NCBI GenBank assembly: GCA_003278145.1
Contig: QCGV01000002.1
Coordinates: forward strand, 1 to 64,000
Source of the DNA: OCS116 cluster bacterium AG-390-A19
GTDB lineage: Bacteria; Pseudomonadota; Alphaproteobacteria; MED-G09
Reading direction: 5' to 3'
DNA: 64,000 bases
Notes under the pieces: model-generated
Database searches by the model: none
Told to the model about the DNA's origin: nothing
What the model saw: the letters and a program-made list of their open reading frames with translations, nothing else
Shown: positions 52,360 to 60,959 of the stretch, piece by piece
Layout: every line of letters starts with the position of its first letter
Numbering within the stretch: the first letter of the stretch is position 1
Translations under genes and position numbers: made by a program

Positions 52360-54192
52360 TCATGCAGCAGTCTTTTTCTTTTTAGAAGCTTTTAACATGG
52401 ATTCATTCTTCTTCAAAAGATTTAAATATTCTTTGACTATAAAATCTGCAGTCACTGGGCTGCCATCAAAATTTAATATGGAATGTATATTTGAACAATT
52501 TTTATTTAATTCGTTAATTAATAAAGATCTCATTTGAGCATCTCTATTTTGTTCCATCACAATTATATGCTCATGCTCATCAATAAAAGATGAAATCCCT
52601 CTTCCAAATGGAAAGGATCTTATTCTGAGTAAGTCAATATTATGCCCTTGAGACTCCAAAATATCATTAGCTTCATCTATAGCACATGCTGTAGACCCAA
52701 AATATATTATACCTATACTAGTCTCTTCTTTTGCTTTCTTTCTAATTGACCTAGGAAGATATTTAAGAGATTTTTTAAATTTCTTAGTAATCCTCATCAT
52801 ATTATCGGCATTGATTCTACCGTCCTCAGTATAACCAGCGAAAGCATCATGCGATGTACCACGTGTAAAATATGAACCCTTAGTTTCATGAGTGCCTGGC
52901 AATGTTCGATATGGAATACCATCTCCGTCAACATCAAGATATCTTCCCCAGTTTACTAAATCATCTAAGTCTTTTTTGTTCAGTACTTTTCCTCTATTAT
53001 ACTTTGTTTTATCATCCCATTTTAATGGATCAATAACCCAATCATTCATTCCAATATCAAGATCACTCATTACAATAATTGGAGTTTGTAATATGTCAGC
53101 AAGATCAAAAGATTGCGCAGCCATTTCAAAGCACTCTTTTGGATCAGAGGGAAATAATAAAATATGCTTAGTATCACCATGAGAGGCATAAGCGCATGAT
53201 AAAATATCGGACTGTTGAGTTCTTGTTGGCATACCAGTAGAAGGTCCACCCCTTTGAATATTGAACAATACCAAAGGAATTTCAGCAAAATATGCTAGAC
53301 CAAGAAATTCACTCATTAAGGAAACTCCAGGTCCAGATGTCGCGGTAAATGCCCTTGCACCATTCCAGTTAGCTCCAATTGCCATACCAACCGCAGATAA
53401 TTCATCCTCTGCTTGAACAATACCAGCATTAACCTTATTTTCATCATTAACCCTGAAAATATTCACATATTTTTGGAAGGCTTCAACAAGAGATGTAGAT
53501 GGGGTAATTGGATACCATCCAGCAACGGTTGCACCACCATAGACACAGCCAAGGCCTGCGGCTTCATTACCTTGAATCAATATTTTTTTCTTTGTAGTCC
53601 TTACCTTTTTAACACTTATATCCAAATTAAGGTCTAAATTATTTTTAGCATAATCTATTCCTAAATGAAGAGCCTGAATATTTGGAGGAATAAGCTTAGG
53701 TTTCTTTTCAAAGTCTTCCTTAATTAAATTCTCAATAATCTTAATATCAATTTTCAATAAAACTGCTAATGCACCCAGACAAACAATATTTTTAAATAAT
53801 TGCCTTTGTCTTGGATCTTCATAGTTATCTGAGCAAATTTTGGCCATTGGAATACCAATGTAATTAATATTTTTTCTAGGAAATTTTCTTTCCATTGTAT
53901 TATCATAAATTAAATAACCACCGGGAAGAATTTCTTTCATATCAGACTGATAAGTCTGAGGATTTAAAGTTATAAAACAATCAATACCATCTCTTCTTGC
54001 GGCATAACCATCTTTACTTATCCTTACTTCAAACCAAGTTGGTAAACCTTGAATATTAGAAGGAAAAATATTTTTTGGAGTTACAGGAACACCCATACGA
54101 AATATAGATTTTGCAAACATTAAATTTGCACTTGCAGAACCAGATCCGTTAACATTTGCGAACTTGACTACAAAATCATTTACTTTACTCAT
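52360..54192 (-). CDS. korA: 2-oxoacid:ferredoxin oxidoreductase alpha/gamma fusion subunit
   Basis: 610 residues from ATG 54192, which overlaps the preceding stop as ATGA. A longer frame to 54294 overlaps the upstream gene by 106 bp and has no family resemblance, so I reject it. The N-terminal ~190 residues are the gamma domain (FANVNGSGSASANLMFAK). The alpha pyrimidine-binding domain follows, with GNEAAGLGCVYGGATVAGWYPITPSTSLVE (about 218-247), ATSGPGVSLMSEF (about 283-295) and RGGPSTGMPTRTQQSD. The gamma-alpha fusion is usual for two-subunit KorAB enzymes. Confidence 0.9.
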   Translation of the reverse strand: MSKVNDFVVKFANVNGSGSASANLMFAKSIFRMGVPVTPKNIFPSNIQGLPTWFEVRISKDGYAARRDGIDCFITLNPQTYQSDMKEILPGGYLIYDNTMERKFPRKNINYIGIPMAKICSDNYEDPRQRQLFKNIVCLGALAVLLKIDIKIIENLIKEDFEKKPKLIPPNIQALHLGIDYAKNNLDLNLDISVKKVRTTKKKILIQGNEAAGLGCVYGGATVAGWYPITPSTSLVEAFQKYVNIFRVNDENKVNAGIVQAEDELSAVGMAIGANWNGARAFTATSGPGVSLMSEFLGLAYFAEIPLVLFNIQRGGPSTGMPTRTQQSDILSCAYASHGDTKHILLFPSDPKECFEMAAQSFDLADILQTPIIVMSDLDIGMNDWVIDPLKWDDKTKYNRGKVLNKKDLDDLVNWGRYLDVDGDGIPYRTLPGTHETKGSYFTRGTSHDAFAGYTEDGRINADNMMRITKKFKKSLKYLPRSIRKKAKEETSIGIIYFGSTACAIDEANDILESQGHNIDLLRIRSFPFGRGISSFIDEHEHIIVMEQNRDAQMRSLLINELNKNCSNIHSILNFDGSPVTADFIVKEYLNLLKKNESMLKASKKKKTAA

Positions 54193-55976
54193 CCTGAACA
54201 ACCATCTTTTGATTGAGCACCCATATAGAAGAATTTTTGCATATCCCATGCCCCAGTTGGACAACGCTCTGCGCATAACCCGCAATGCAGACATAAATCC
54301 TCATCTTTTACCATGACTCTAGATGTTGGTAGAACATCAGAAACATAAATATCTTCTTCCAAATTTAAAGCTGGAACTCTTAAACTAGCTCTTAATTTAT
54401 CTTCCTCATCATTCTGAACAAAATTAATACAGTCTTCCGGACATACATCAACACAAGCATCACATTCGATGCATCTATTCTCTTCAAATACTGTTTGGAC
54501 ATCGCAGTTAAGGCAACGACTGGCCTCCTGGAAAGCCATCTCATCATCGTACCCTAGCTCTACTTCTAGTTTTCTATTTTTTAATGATTCTTTTAAATCA
54601 GCGTGAGGAACCGATAGACGTTCAACTTCATCATAGCCATTATCGTATGACCATTCATGAAGTCCCATTTTTGAAGATTCAAGAAATACATGAGGTTCCG
54701 GTCTTTCATTTAAATCTTTACCATTGCAAAATAAATCTATCGAAATAGCTGCTTGGTGAGCATGCGCAACTGCTGTTATAATATTTTCAGGACCCCAAGC
54801 AGCATCACCACCAAAAAAAACTTTAGGAAGAGTTGACTGCATGGTTTTTTTATCAACCACTGGCATATCCCATTCACCGAATTCGATTCCAAGATCTTTC
54901 TCCATCCATTCAAAAGCATTGTCCTGTCCAATTGCCATGAGAACATCGTCACATTCAACTTCGACTAAAGGTTCACCTGTTGGAATAAGTTTTCTTTTAC
55001 CATTTGAATATTCTGCAGTAACTTTCTCGAAAAGCATTCCACATAATTTGCCATCCTTTATAATAAATTCTTTAGGGACATGGTTTTCATAAATAGGAAT
55101 ATTTTCCATTTCAGCCTCTTCAACTTCCCAATCTGAAGCTTTCATATCAACCTTAGGAGATCTAACATAAACACCAACCTCTTTACCACCCAATCTAACT
55201 GCAGTTCTGCAGCAATCCATGGCTGTATTACCACCTCCTAAGACAATTACTTTTTTACCAATTTTTGATACATGTTCAAAAGCTACTGAAGCTAAAAAGT
55301 CTATTCCTATATGAATATTTTTGGATGCTTCTTGCCTTCCAGGAATATTTAAATCTTTCCCTTTAGGAGCACCAGTACCTATAAAAACAGCATCATGATC
55401 AAGTTTTAAAAATTCCTTAAAGCTATTAACTTCATGATTATATTCTACTTTCAAACCCATATTAATTATTTGATTACATTCTTCATCTAAAACTTCTGCA
55501 GGCAATCTAAAAGAAGGTATATTAGTTCTCATTAAACCACCTGGAACTGGATCCCTCTCATAAGCAGTACACTCATAACCTAGTGGTAATAAATCTCTAG
55601 CAACTGCTAATGAAACAGGTCCTGCACCTAATAGCGCTATCTTTTTACCGTTGGTCTTTTTAGGAGGCTTAGGAATTAATTTACTTACATCGTCTTTGTA
55701 ATCAGCAGCAACTCTTTTTAATCTACAAATGGCTACAGGTTCATCTTCAACTCGAACTCTTCTACAAGCAGGCTCACAAGGCCTATCACAGGTTCTCCCT
55801 AAAACACCAGGAAAGACATTTGACTCCCAATTAAGCATGTATGCATCTGTATACTTACCAGCGGCAATTAATCTTATGTATTCTGGTACTGGTGTATGCG
55901 CGGGACAAGCCCACTGGCAATCAACAACTTTGTGAAAGTATTCAGGGTCCGAAATATCCGTCGGCTTCATTGACAT
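54189..55976 (-). CDS. GltD-like flavin oxidoreductase with C-terminal ferredoxin domain
   Basis: 595 residues. The N-terminal GltD-type cluster domain has C20/C24 (CQWACPAH) and C63/C67/C71 (CDRPCEPAC). The FAD fold has GKKIALLGAGPVSLAVARDL-like sequence near 112-130, and the NAD(P)H fold has KVIVLGGGNTAMDCCRTA near 240-257. The C-terminus carries two 4Fe-4S motifs starting at C502 (CIECDACVDVCPEDC) and C562 (CLHCGLCAERCP). The family moves electrons between NAD(P)H and ferredoxin. Its 4-bp overlap with korA indicates that ferredoxin reduced by Kor is reoxidised here to NAD(P)H, or the reverse. Confidence 0.87.
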   Translation of the reverse strand: MSMKPTDISDPEYFHKVVDCQWACPAHTPVPEYIRLIAAGKYTDAYMLNWESNVFPGVLGRTCDRPCEPACRRVRVEDEPVAICRLKRVAADYKDDVSKLIPKPPKKTNGKKIALLGAGPVSLAVARDLLPLGYECTAYERDPVPGGLMRTNIPSFRLPAEVLDEECNQIINMGLKVEYNHEVNSFKEFLKLDHDAVFIGTGAPKGKDLNIPGRQEASKNIHIGIDFLASVAFEHVSKIGKKVIVLGGGNTAMDCCRTAVRLGGKEVGVYVRSPKVDMKASDWEVEEAEMENIPIYENHVPKEFIIKDGKLCGMLFEKVTAEYSNGKRKLIPTGEPLVEVECDDVLMAIGQDNAFEWMEKDLGIEFGEWDMPVVDKKTMQSTLPKVFFGGDAAWGPENIITAVAHAHQAAISIDLFCNGKDLNERPEPHVFLESSKMGLHEWSYDNGYDEVERLSVPHADLKESLKNRKLEVELGYDDEMAFQEASRCLNCDVQTVFEENRCIECDACVDVCPEDCINFVQNDEEDKLRASLRVPALNLEEDIYVSDVLPTSRVMVKDEDLCLHCGLCAERCPTGAWDMQKFFYMGAQSKDGCSG

Positions 55977-56023
55977 TTTAATGCAGGCTCATCTCTAATA
56001 TTAAATCCCAATAATTTATATTC

Positions 56024-56064
56024 GAATCAGTCCTTAATTAATTACGAATCAGAAATTAAGATTC
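56024..56064. promoter_or_regulatory. Cluster of three GANTC (CcrM) sites
   Basis: GAATC at 56024 and 56046 and GATTC at 56060, all within 41 bp, lie 48-88 bp before the GltD-like start in the 141-bp gap to the epoxide-hydrolase-like gene. GANTC is the CcrM methylation target read by GcrA, which is encoded in this window. No -10/-35 pair is clear-cut. Confidence 0.4.
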
Positions 56065-56117
56065 ACTGACTAACAAGTCAACTTAATAACTAAAAAATAG
56101 GGCAGAAAGATGACTTA

Positions 56118-56498
56118 TTATCCTAAAACTCTGGCAGTTTCCTGTTCATAAGCCTTCATATCAAAATAATCTCTCCAATTGCATATGAGACCATCTTTAA
56201 ATTCCATAACCCCCATTACTAAAATATCCATCCACTGGCCATTTATTTCAAATCTATCGGTTCTCTCTGTAAGAACAATTCCATCAGAATTCTCAGCAAT
56301 ATTATGGACAATCCACTCAATATTTGATGCCATCTGAATAAATGCCTCTAAAGAAGGTCTAATTTCATCCTTACCACGCTGAGGGTCCATTGGAATATTA
56401 TGATAAAAACAATCATCAGTCATAGAGTCCATGATTCCATCAATATCTCTATTGTTCCAATGTTCGATAAATTTTAAAGCTCTTGTAGTATTACTCAT
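56118..56498 (-). CDS. Limonene-1,2-epoxide hydrolase family protein
   Basis: 126 residues, NTF2 fold. The Rhodococcus limonene-epoxide-hydrolase catalytic trio Asp-Arg-Asp is conserved: R79 and D81 in LTERTD and D110 in WRDYFD. VMGVMEFKDGLICNWRDYFDMKAYEQE matches the family's C-terminal helix. AGGGG ribosome site. It is 27 bp downstream of the malonyl-CoA synthetase gene. It probably hydrates an epoxide or acts as an isomerase; natural substrate unknown. Confidence 0.82.
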   Translation of the reverse strand: MSNTTRALKFIEHWNNRDIDGIMDSMTDDCFYHNIPMDPQRGKDEIRPSLEAFIQMASNIEWIVHNIAENSDGIVLTERTDRFEINGQWMDILVMGVMEFKDGLICNWRDYFDMKAYEQETARVLG

Positions 56499-56525
56499 TT
56501 CATATCCCCTAAAAATAAAACTTAA

Positions 56526-58040
56526 TCATAATAAAATTTTTTCATATTTAATACGTAAATTTTTCTTTTGTACTTTCCCCATGGCGTTGAGAGGTAACTC
56601 ATCAATCCAAATAAATAATTTTGGTATTTTATATTTGGCAATTTTTTCATTTAATATTTCAATAATTTCCTTATCAGGAATTTTGTAATCTTCGCTCTCT
56701 GAAACTAAAATTGCTATAGGAGACTCGCCCAAATCTGAATGCTTAACACCAATTATTGCACTCTCTCTTATTCCTTTAATAGTATTTAAAATTATTTCAA
56801 TTTCTTTTGGATAAACATTGTATCCCCCAGAGATAATCATATCACTTGATCTTCCAGATAAAGTTAGCCGTCCATTTTTATCAATCTGACCAATATCACC
56901 TGTTATAAAAAAACCATCCTCTGTAAATTCTTCCTTTGTTTTCTCTTCCATTCTCCAATAACCCCTAAAGACGTTAGGCCCTTTTACCTCAATTACACCT
57001 TTCTCATTATTAGATAAAATCTTTCCGTCTTTCATAGCTCTAATTGAAACTTTAGGAAGAGGAAAGCCAACTGTCCCCTCCAATCTATTTCCATGAAGAG
57101 GGTTAGAAGTGATCATTCCTGTCTCAGTCATTCCGTATCTTTCTAGAATCGAGTGATTTGTTTTTTCTTTAAATTCATTAAAAGTTTTTTCAGTTAATGG
57201 CGCGGATCCAGAAATAAATAAACGCATTTTGTTGTATGACTCATGCTTAAATTCCTCTTCATTAACCAATCTATTATAGTAAGTCGGAACACCCATCATA
57301 ACAGTTGACTTAGAGAGATTTCTTACAACATCTTCGATATTAAATTTTTCCAAAAATATTATTTTTGAGGCACTTAACAAAGCTGTATTTAAGGCAACAA
57401 ATAAGCCATGAACATGAAAAATCGGCAAGGCGTGTAATAAAACATCTTCACTAGTAAAACCCCATATTTCTCTCAAGGCTAGTGCATTAGATGATAGATT
57501 ACCGTGAGTAATCATAGCCCCTTTTGATTTACCAGTCGTACCAGATGTAAATAAAATTGCTGCAATATCTTGATCGCTACAATTCTCAAATATATTCAAA
57601 GGTTTTGTTGATAAAATTTCATTAAGCACAGGATCGTTCTCTTTTGTTCCAATCGCTATAAATGAAGGCACGTCTAATAGTGAACAAATATTTTCAATGA
57701 TATCTTTTGATTCTGGTCTACAAACAAATAACTTGGGTTCAATATTGTTTATAAAATATTCAACCTCGTTCTTCGTGTAAGATGTATTCAAAGGTGTATA
57801 TATTATTCCAGTTCTTAAACAACCTAAGTATAATCCAATCGCTGATAAGGATTTATCAATTTGACAAATCATTCTATCACCTTTTTTTAATCCCAAGTTA
57901 TTTAAGAATGAAGCAAAATGTGCTGACAGAATATCTAAATCCTTAAAAGATATTTTTTTATAATTTGGAATTTCTAAGCAAGTTCTGTCTAGGTCTGATT
58001 TAAAATTTTTATATAAAATTTCATATAAATTTTGATTCAT
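56526..58040 (-). CDS. matB: Malonyl-CoA synthetase
   Basis: 504 residues, AMP-forming acyl-CoA synthetase, the same length as Rhizobium MatB. The A3 motif AILFTSGTTGKSKG (161-174), HALPIFHVHGLFVA (about 208-221), MRLFISGSAPL (about 268-278) and ILERYGMTETGMITSNP (about 293-309) are specifically MatB-like, including the arginine before YGMTET. C-terminal K486-region KIAKYKIPKLF holds the adenylating lysine neighbourhood. It activates malonate (or methylmalonate) to the CoA ester. It lies 15 bp after the gamma-glutamyltransferase gene. No malonyl-CoA decarboxylase is seen. Confidence 0.85.
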   Translation of the reverse strand: MNQNLYEILYKNFKSDLDRTCLEIPNYKKISFKDLDILSAHFASFLNNLGLKKGDRMICQIDKSLSAIGLYLGCLRTGIIYTPLNTSYTKNEVEYFINNIEPKLFVCRPESKDIIENICSLLDVPSFIAIGTKENDPVLNEILSTKPLNIFENCSDQDIAAILFTSGTTGKSKGAMITHGNLSSNALALREIWGFTSEDVLLHALPIFHVHGLFVALNTALLSASKIIFLEKFNIEDVVRNLSKSTVMMGVPTYYNRLVNEEEFKHESYNKMRLFISGSAPLTEKTFNEFKEKTNHSILERYGMTETGMITSNPLHGNRLEGTVGFPLPKVSIRAMKDGKILSNNEKGVIEVKGPNVFRGYWRMEEKTKEEFTEDGFFITGDIGQIDKNGRLTLSGRSSDMIISGGYNVYPKEIEIILNTIKGIRESAIIGVKHSDLGESPIAILVSESEDYKIPDKEIIEILNEKIAKYKIPKLFIWIDELPLNAMGKVQKKNLRIKYEKILL

Positions 58041-58055
58041 TGAAAAACCATATGA

Positions 58056-59750
58056 TTAGTTAATTGGGATAACTAAACCCTCTCTTCTTGGGTCAGCTGC
58101 TCCTATATATCCATTATCTTTTTTTAATGCGACATGAAGACCACTTCTTTTATTCTGAATTTTAATTGGATGACCTAAGGATTCTAATTCAGTTTCTAAA
58201 TTCTCAAGAACTGAATTTTTCTCTAATTCTGTATAATTACCTCTATTCATATAGTGAGGCAATTCAGTAACTTCAGATGGATCTAAACTCCAGTCAATAA
58301 GACCTAAAACTGATTTAGTTACATAATTAATTATACTTGTTCCTCCTGGAGATCCTGTAAGGGCAAATAAATTTTTATCCTTAAAAATAATTGTTGGTGT
58401 CATAGAAGACATTGGTCTTTTGTTTGGCTCAACCCTATTAGCTATCTTTCTACCATTTAGTTCAGGCAACATAGAAAAATCAGTTAGTTCATTATTAAGT
58501 ATAAAACCCCCCGCCATTAAATGACTCCCAAAAGGGCCCTCAACTGTCGAGGTCATAGAAACTGCATTACCATCTTTGTCAACTATGACAAAATGACTTG
58601 TTGAGGGTTTTGAAATATCAATATTTTTTTCAAATTCCTCTGCACCTTTAGGATAACCGTGTGTAATATTTTTAGTGTAGCTTTTTGAATTAATGATTTT
58701 TTTTCTTTCCTCTAAATAGGATTTATTTAGCAAGCCTTCAACTGGAACATCAATAAAGTCAGAGTCAGCCATATAATAAGCTCTATCAGCATAAGCGATT
58801 CTATTAACTTCGGAAAAGAGATGGATCATTTCAATAGAATTAGGTCCCATTGATTTAATATCAAAACTTTCAAAAATTTTAAGCATCATCAACATTGTCA
58901 ATCCGCCAGATGATGGGGGGCCCATGGCACAAACATTATATGATCTATATTTTCTACATAGAGGCTCTCTCCATACAATTTGATAATTTTTTAAATCTTC
59001 GAGGGACATTTTTGAGTTTTCATTATCATTCTTTAGTGAGTCAATAATTAGCCTTGCAGTTTCTCCTTTATAAAAATCATCAGAACCATATTTTGATAAT
59101 CTTTTCAGTGTTTTTGAGTACTCTATATTTTTTAATGTATAACCAACCGGAACAGGTTTCTTTATACCTTCAGGACTCTCAATAAAATAAAAGGAGGCTG
59201 CCGGCTCTATTTCTTTAAGAGGTTTGAGATAACCTAAAATTGAATTTAACGCTGGTGAGACAGAAAAACCATTTTCAGCTAAATTAATTGCATATTCAAA
59301 AAGATCTTCCCATGGCAATTTACCAAATTTTTTATGCGTCTCCTCTAGAAGTTTTATAATACCTGGAACACCCACTGACTGAGATCCAACAACGGCATCG
59401 GGATAAAATCTTTTTTTATCACCATTCTTATCTAAAAATAAATTCTCATTTACTTTCGATGGAGCTTTCTCTCTACCATCTATCGAATATAACTTTGATG
59501 TACTCTCGTCCCAATAAAGCATAAAAGCACCTCCACCAATTCCAGTAGCCTGAGGTTCAGTAAGAGTAAGAACTAATTGAACTGCGACCGAAGCGTCAAT
59601 TGCATTTCCACCTTTATCAATAATATCTTTTGCTGCTTTAGATGCATGGGGATTTGATGTTGCTATTATTCCCTTAGATGGGGAAGTACTCTCTGCATAA
59701 ATAGATGAAAGAGAGGTTAAGTATAGAATTATAAAAACAAAAAATTTCAT
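58056..59750 (-). CDS. ggt: Gamma-glutamyltransferase, periplasmic
   Basis: 564-residue proenzyme with signal peptide ending near IYA (19). The self-cleavage nucleophile is Thr384 in KPSTSHFVIVDKDGNAVSMTSTVEGPFGS. Large-subunit motifs TEPQATGIGGGAFMLYW (about 64-80) and MGPPSSGGLTMLMML (about 276-290) and the small-subunit GSPGGTSIINYV are conserved. It hydrolyses glutathione and gamma-glutamyl compounds in the periplasm. First gene of ggt-matB-LEH; divergent from the P1 peptidase. Confidence 0.93.
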   Translation of the reverse strand: MKFFVFIILYLTSLSSIYAESTSPSKGIIATSNPHASKAAKDIIDKGGNAIDASVAVQLVLTLTEPQATGIGGGAFMLYWDESTSKLYSIDGREKAPSKVNENLFLDKNGDKKRFYPDAVVGSQSVGVPGIIKLLEETHKKFGKLPWEDLFEYAINLAENGFSVSPALNSILGYLKPLKEIEPAASFYFIESPEGIKKPVPVGYTLKNIEYSKTLKRLSKYGSDDFYKGETARLIIDSLKNDNENSKMSLEDLKNYQIVWREPLCRKYRSYNVCAMGPPSSGGLTMLMMLKIFESFDIKSMGPNSIEMIHLFSEVNRIAYADRAYYMADSDFIDVPVEGLLNKSYLEERKKIINSKSYTKNITHGYPKGAEEFEKNIDISKPSTSHFVIVDKDGNAVSMTSTVEGPFGSHLMAGGFILNNELTDFSMLPELNGRKIANRVEPNKRPMSSMTPTIIFKDKNLFALTGSPGGTSIINYVTKSVLGLIDWSLDPSEVTELPHYMNRGNYTELEKNSVLENLETELESLGHPIKIQNKRSGLHVALKKDNGYIGAADPRREGLVIPIN

Positions 59751-59816
59751 AAAATCTCCAAAGCAATTAATTTTTCATACTATACAATTTTATAAGCTTT
59801 GTTTAGTTTCCTTATA

Positions 59817-60821
59817 ATGATTAGTACAGGAAAAAAAAATCTAATTACAGATGTTGATGGTGTTCTAGTTGGAAACTCTCATGATGAGAAAGTTTTTACT
59901 GGATGCACAGTTATTACTCCTATTGAAGGTAGTATTGCATCAGCAGATGTTAGAGGGGGTGCTCCTGGTACAAGAGAAGTTGGGGCATTAAACCCATACA
60001 ATTTAGTTGATACTGTTGACTCAATCGTACTTTCAGGCGGATCAACATGGGGGCTAGAGGCTGCAAGCAGTGTAGGAAATTATATTGGTTCACAAGGAAG
60101 AGGTTATAAACCATCTGAAAAGTCAAAACATGTTCCCATGATACCAGGCGCAATTCTTTATGACCTTGCAAATGGCGGTGATAAAGAGTGGAAAGATAAT
60201 CCTCCTTATTATGACCTAGGACAAGAAGCTGCAAAAAACTTATCTGAAGATATTATTCTTGGTAATAGCGGCGCTGGTTATGGTGCAATGGCTGGTTCAC
60301 TTAAGGGCGGGCTTGGAAGCGCATCATATATTACAGAGGAAGGATTACAGGTTGGAGGCTTGTTTGCTGTAAATAGTTATGGTTCAGTTGTTAATGATGA
60401 AACTGGTCAATTTTGGGCTGCAACCGATGAGTGTAATAAAGAGTTTGGAGCAAAAGGTCCCCCTAATAAAGCTTCATTAAATATTCTTGGTGGAACTTCA
60501 ACAGCTAGATCTATGCCTAAGCAGAATACAACAATAGGCATTATTGCTACCAATGCAAAACTGGACTCAAAAGGTGCAAAAAGAATAGCTATTATGTCTC
60601 ACTCAGGAATGTCACGTGCAATTAGACCAATTCATTCTCCTGTTGACGGTGATGTAATATTTGTATTAAGCACTGGTACATTGAGAAAAGAATTAACCCT
60701 GAATGATATAAATATAATTGGAGAGTTAGGAGCTAGAGTATGCTCAAGGTCTATAGCAAGAGGAGTTTACGAAGCAAAAAGCTTAGGGGATATGACCTCT
60801 TGGAAAGAAAAATATGATTAA
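59817..60821 (+). CDS. P1-family self-cleaving peptidase (DmpA/ThnT-like)
   Basis: 334 residues from ATG 59817; an in-frame TTG at 59799 adds six residues and is less likely. Ntn-like DmpA fold: ITDVDGVLVGNSHD at the start, DVRGGAPGTREVGALNP (about 44-60), LGNSGAGYGAM and the autocleavage dipeptide N237-T238 in KQNTTIGIIATNA. These enzymes release N-terminal amino acids or beta-peptides or act on pantetheine-type amides. Divergent from ggt, 66 bp apart, suggesting a peptide-salvage pair. Confidence 0.86.
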   Translation: MISTGKKNLITDVDGVLVGNSHDEKVFTGCTVITPIEGSIASADVRGGAPGTREVGALNPYNLVDTVDSIVLSGGSTWGLEAASSVGNYIGSQGRGYKPSEKSKHVPMIPGAILYDLANGGDKEWKDNPPYYDLGQEAAKNLSEDIILGNSGAGYGAMAGSLKGGLGSASYITEEGLQVGGLFAVNSYGSVVNDETGQFWAATDECNKEFGAKGPPNKASLNILGGTSTARSMPKQNTTIGIIATNAKLDSKGAKRIAIMSHSGMSRAIRPIHSPVDGDVIFVLSTGTLRKELTLNDINIIGELGARVCSRSIARGVYEAKSLGDMTSWKEKYD

Positions 60822-60859
60822 TTCTTTCTTTCCAATTTTTAGTTTATAATATTTGTATT

Positions 60860-60936
60860 GCGCCGGTAGCTCAGCTGGATAGAGTACTTGACTACGAATC
60901 AAGGGGTCGGGAGTTCGAATCTTCCCCGGCGCGCCA
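60860..60936 (+). tRNA. tRNA-Arg (anticodon ACG)
   Basis: 77 bases including encoded CCA. The acceptor stem GCGCCGG/CCGGCGC is perfect, the D-arm is AGCTCAGCTGGATAGAG, the anticodon stem CTTGA/TCAAG holds ACG, and the T-arm is GGGAGTTCGAATCTTCC. A34 is presumably deaminated to inosine by TadA to read CGN codons. Confidence 0.97.
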
Positions 60937-60959
60937 TTTAAAATATTATAAAGGTAAAT

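Noticed and set aside
54193-54294. 34-codon N-terminal extension of korA
   Set aside because: It lies inside the end of the GltD-like gene in another frame, has no family similarity, and the ATG at 54192 fits the ATGA overlap and the known KorA start.
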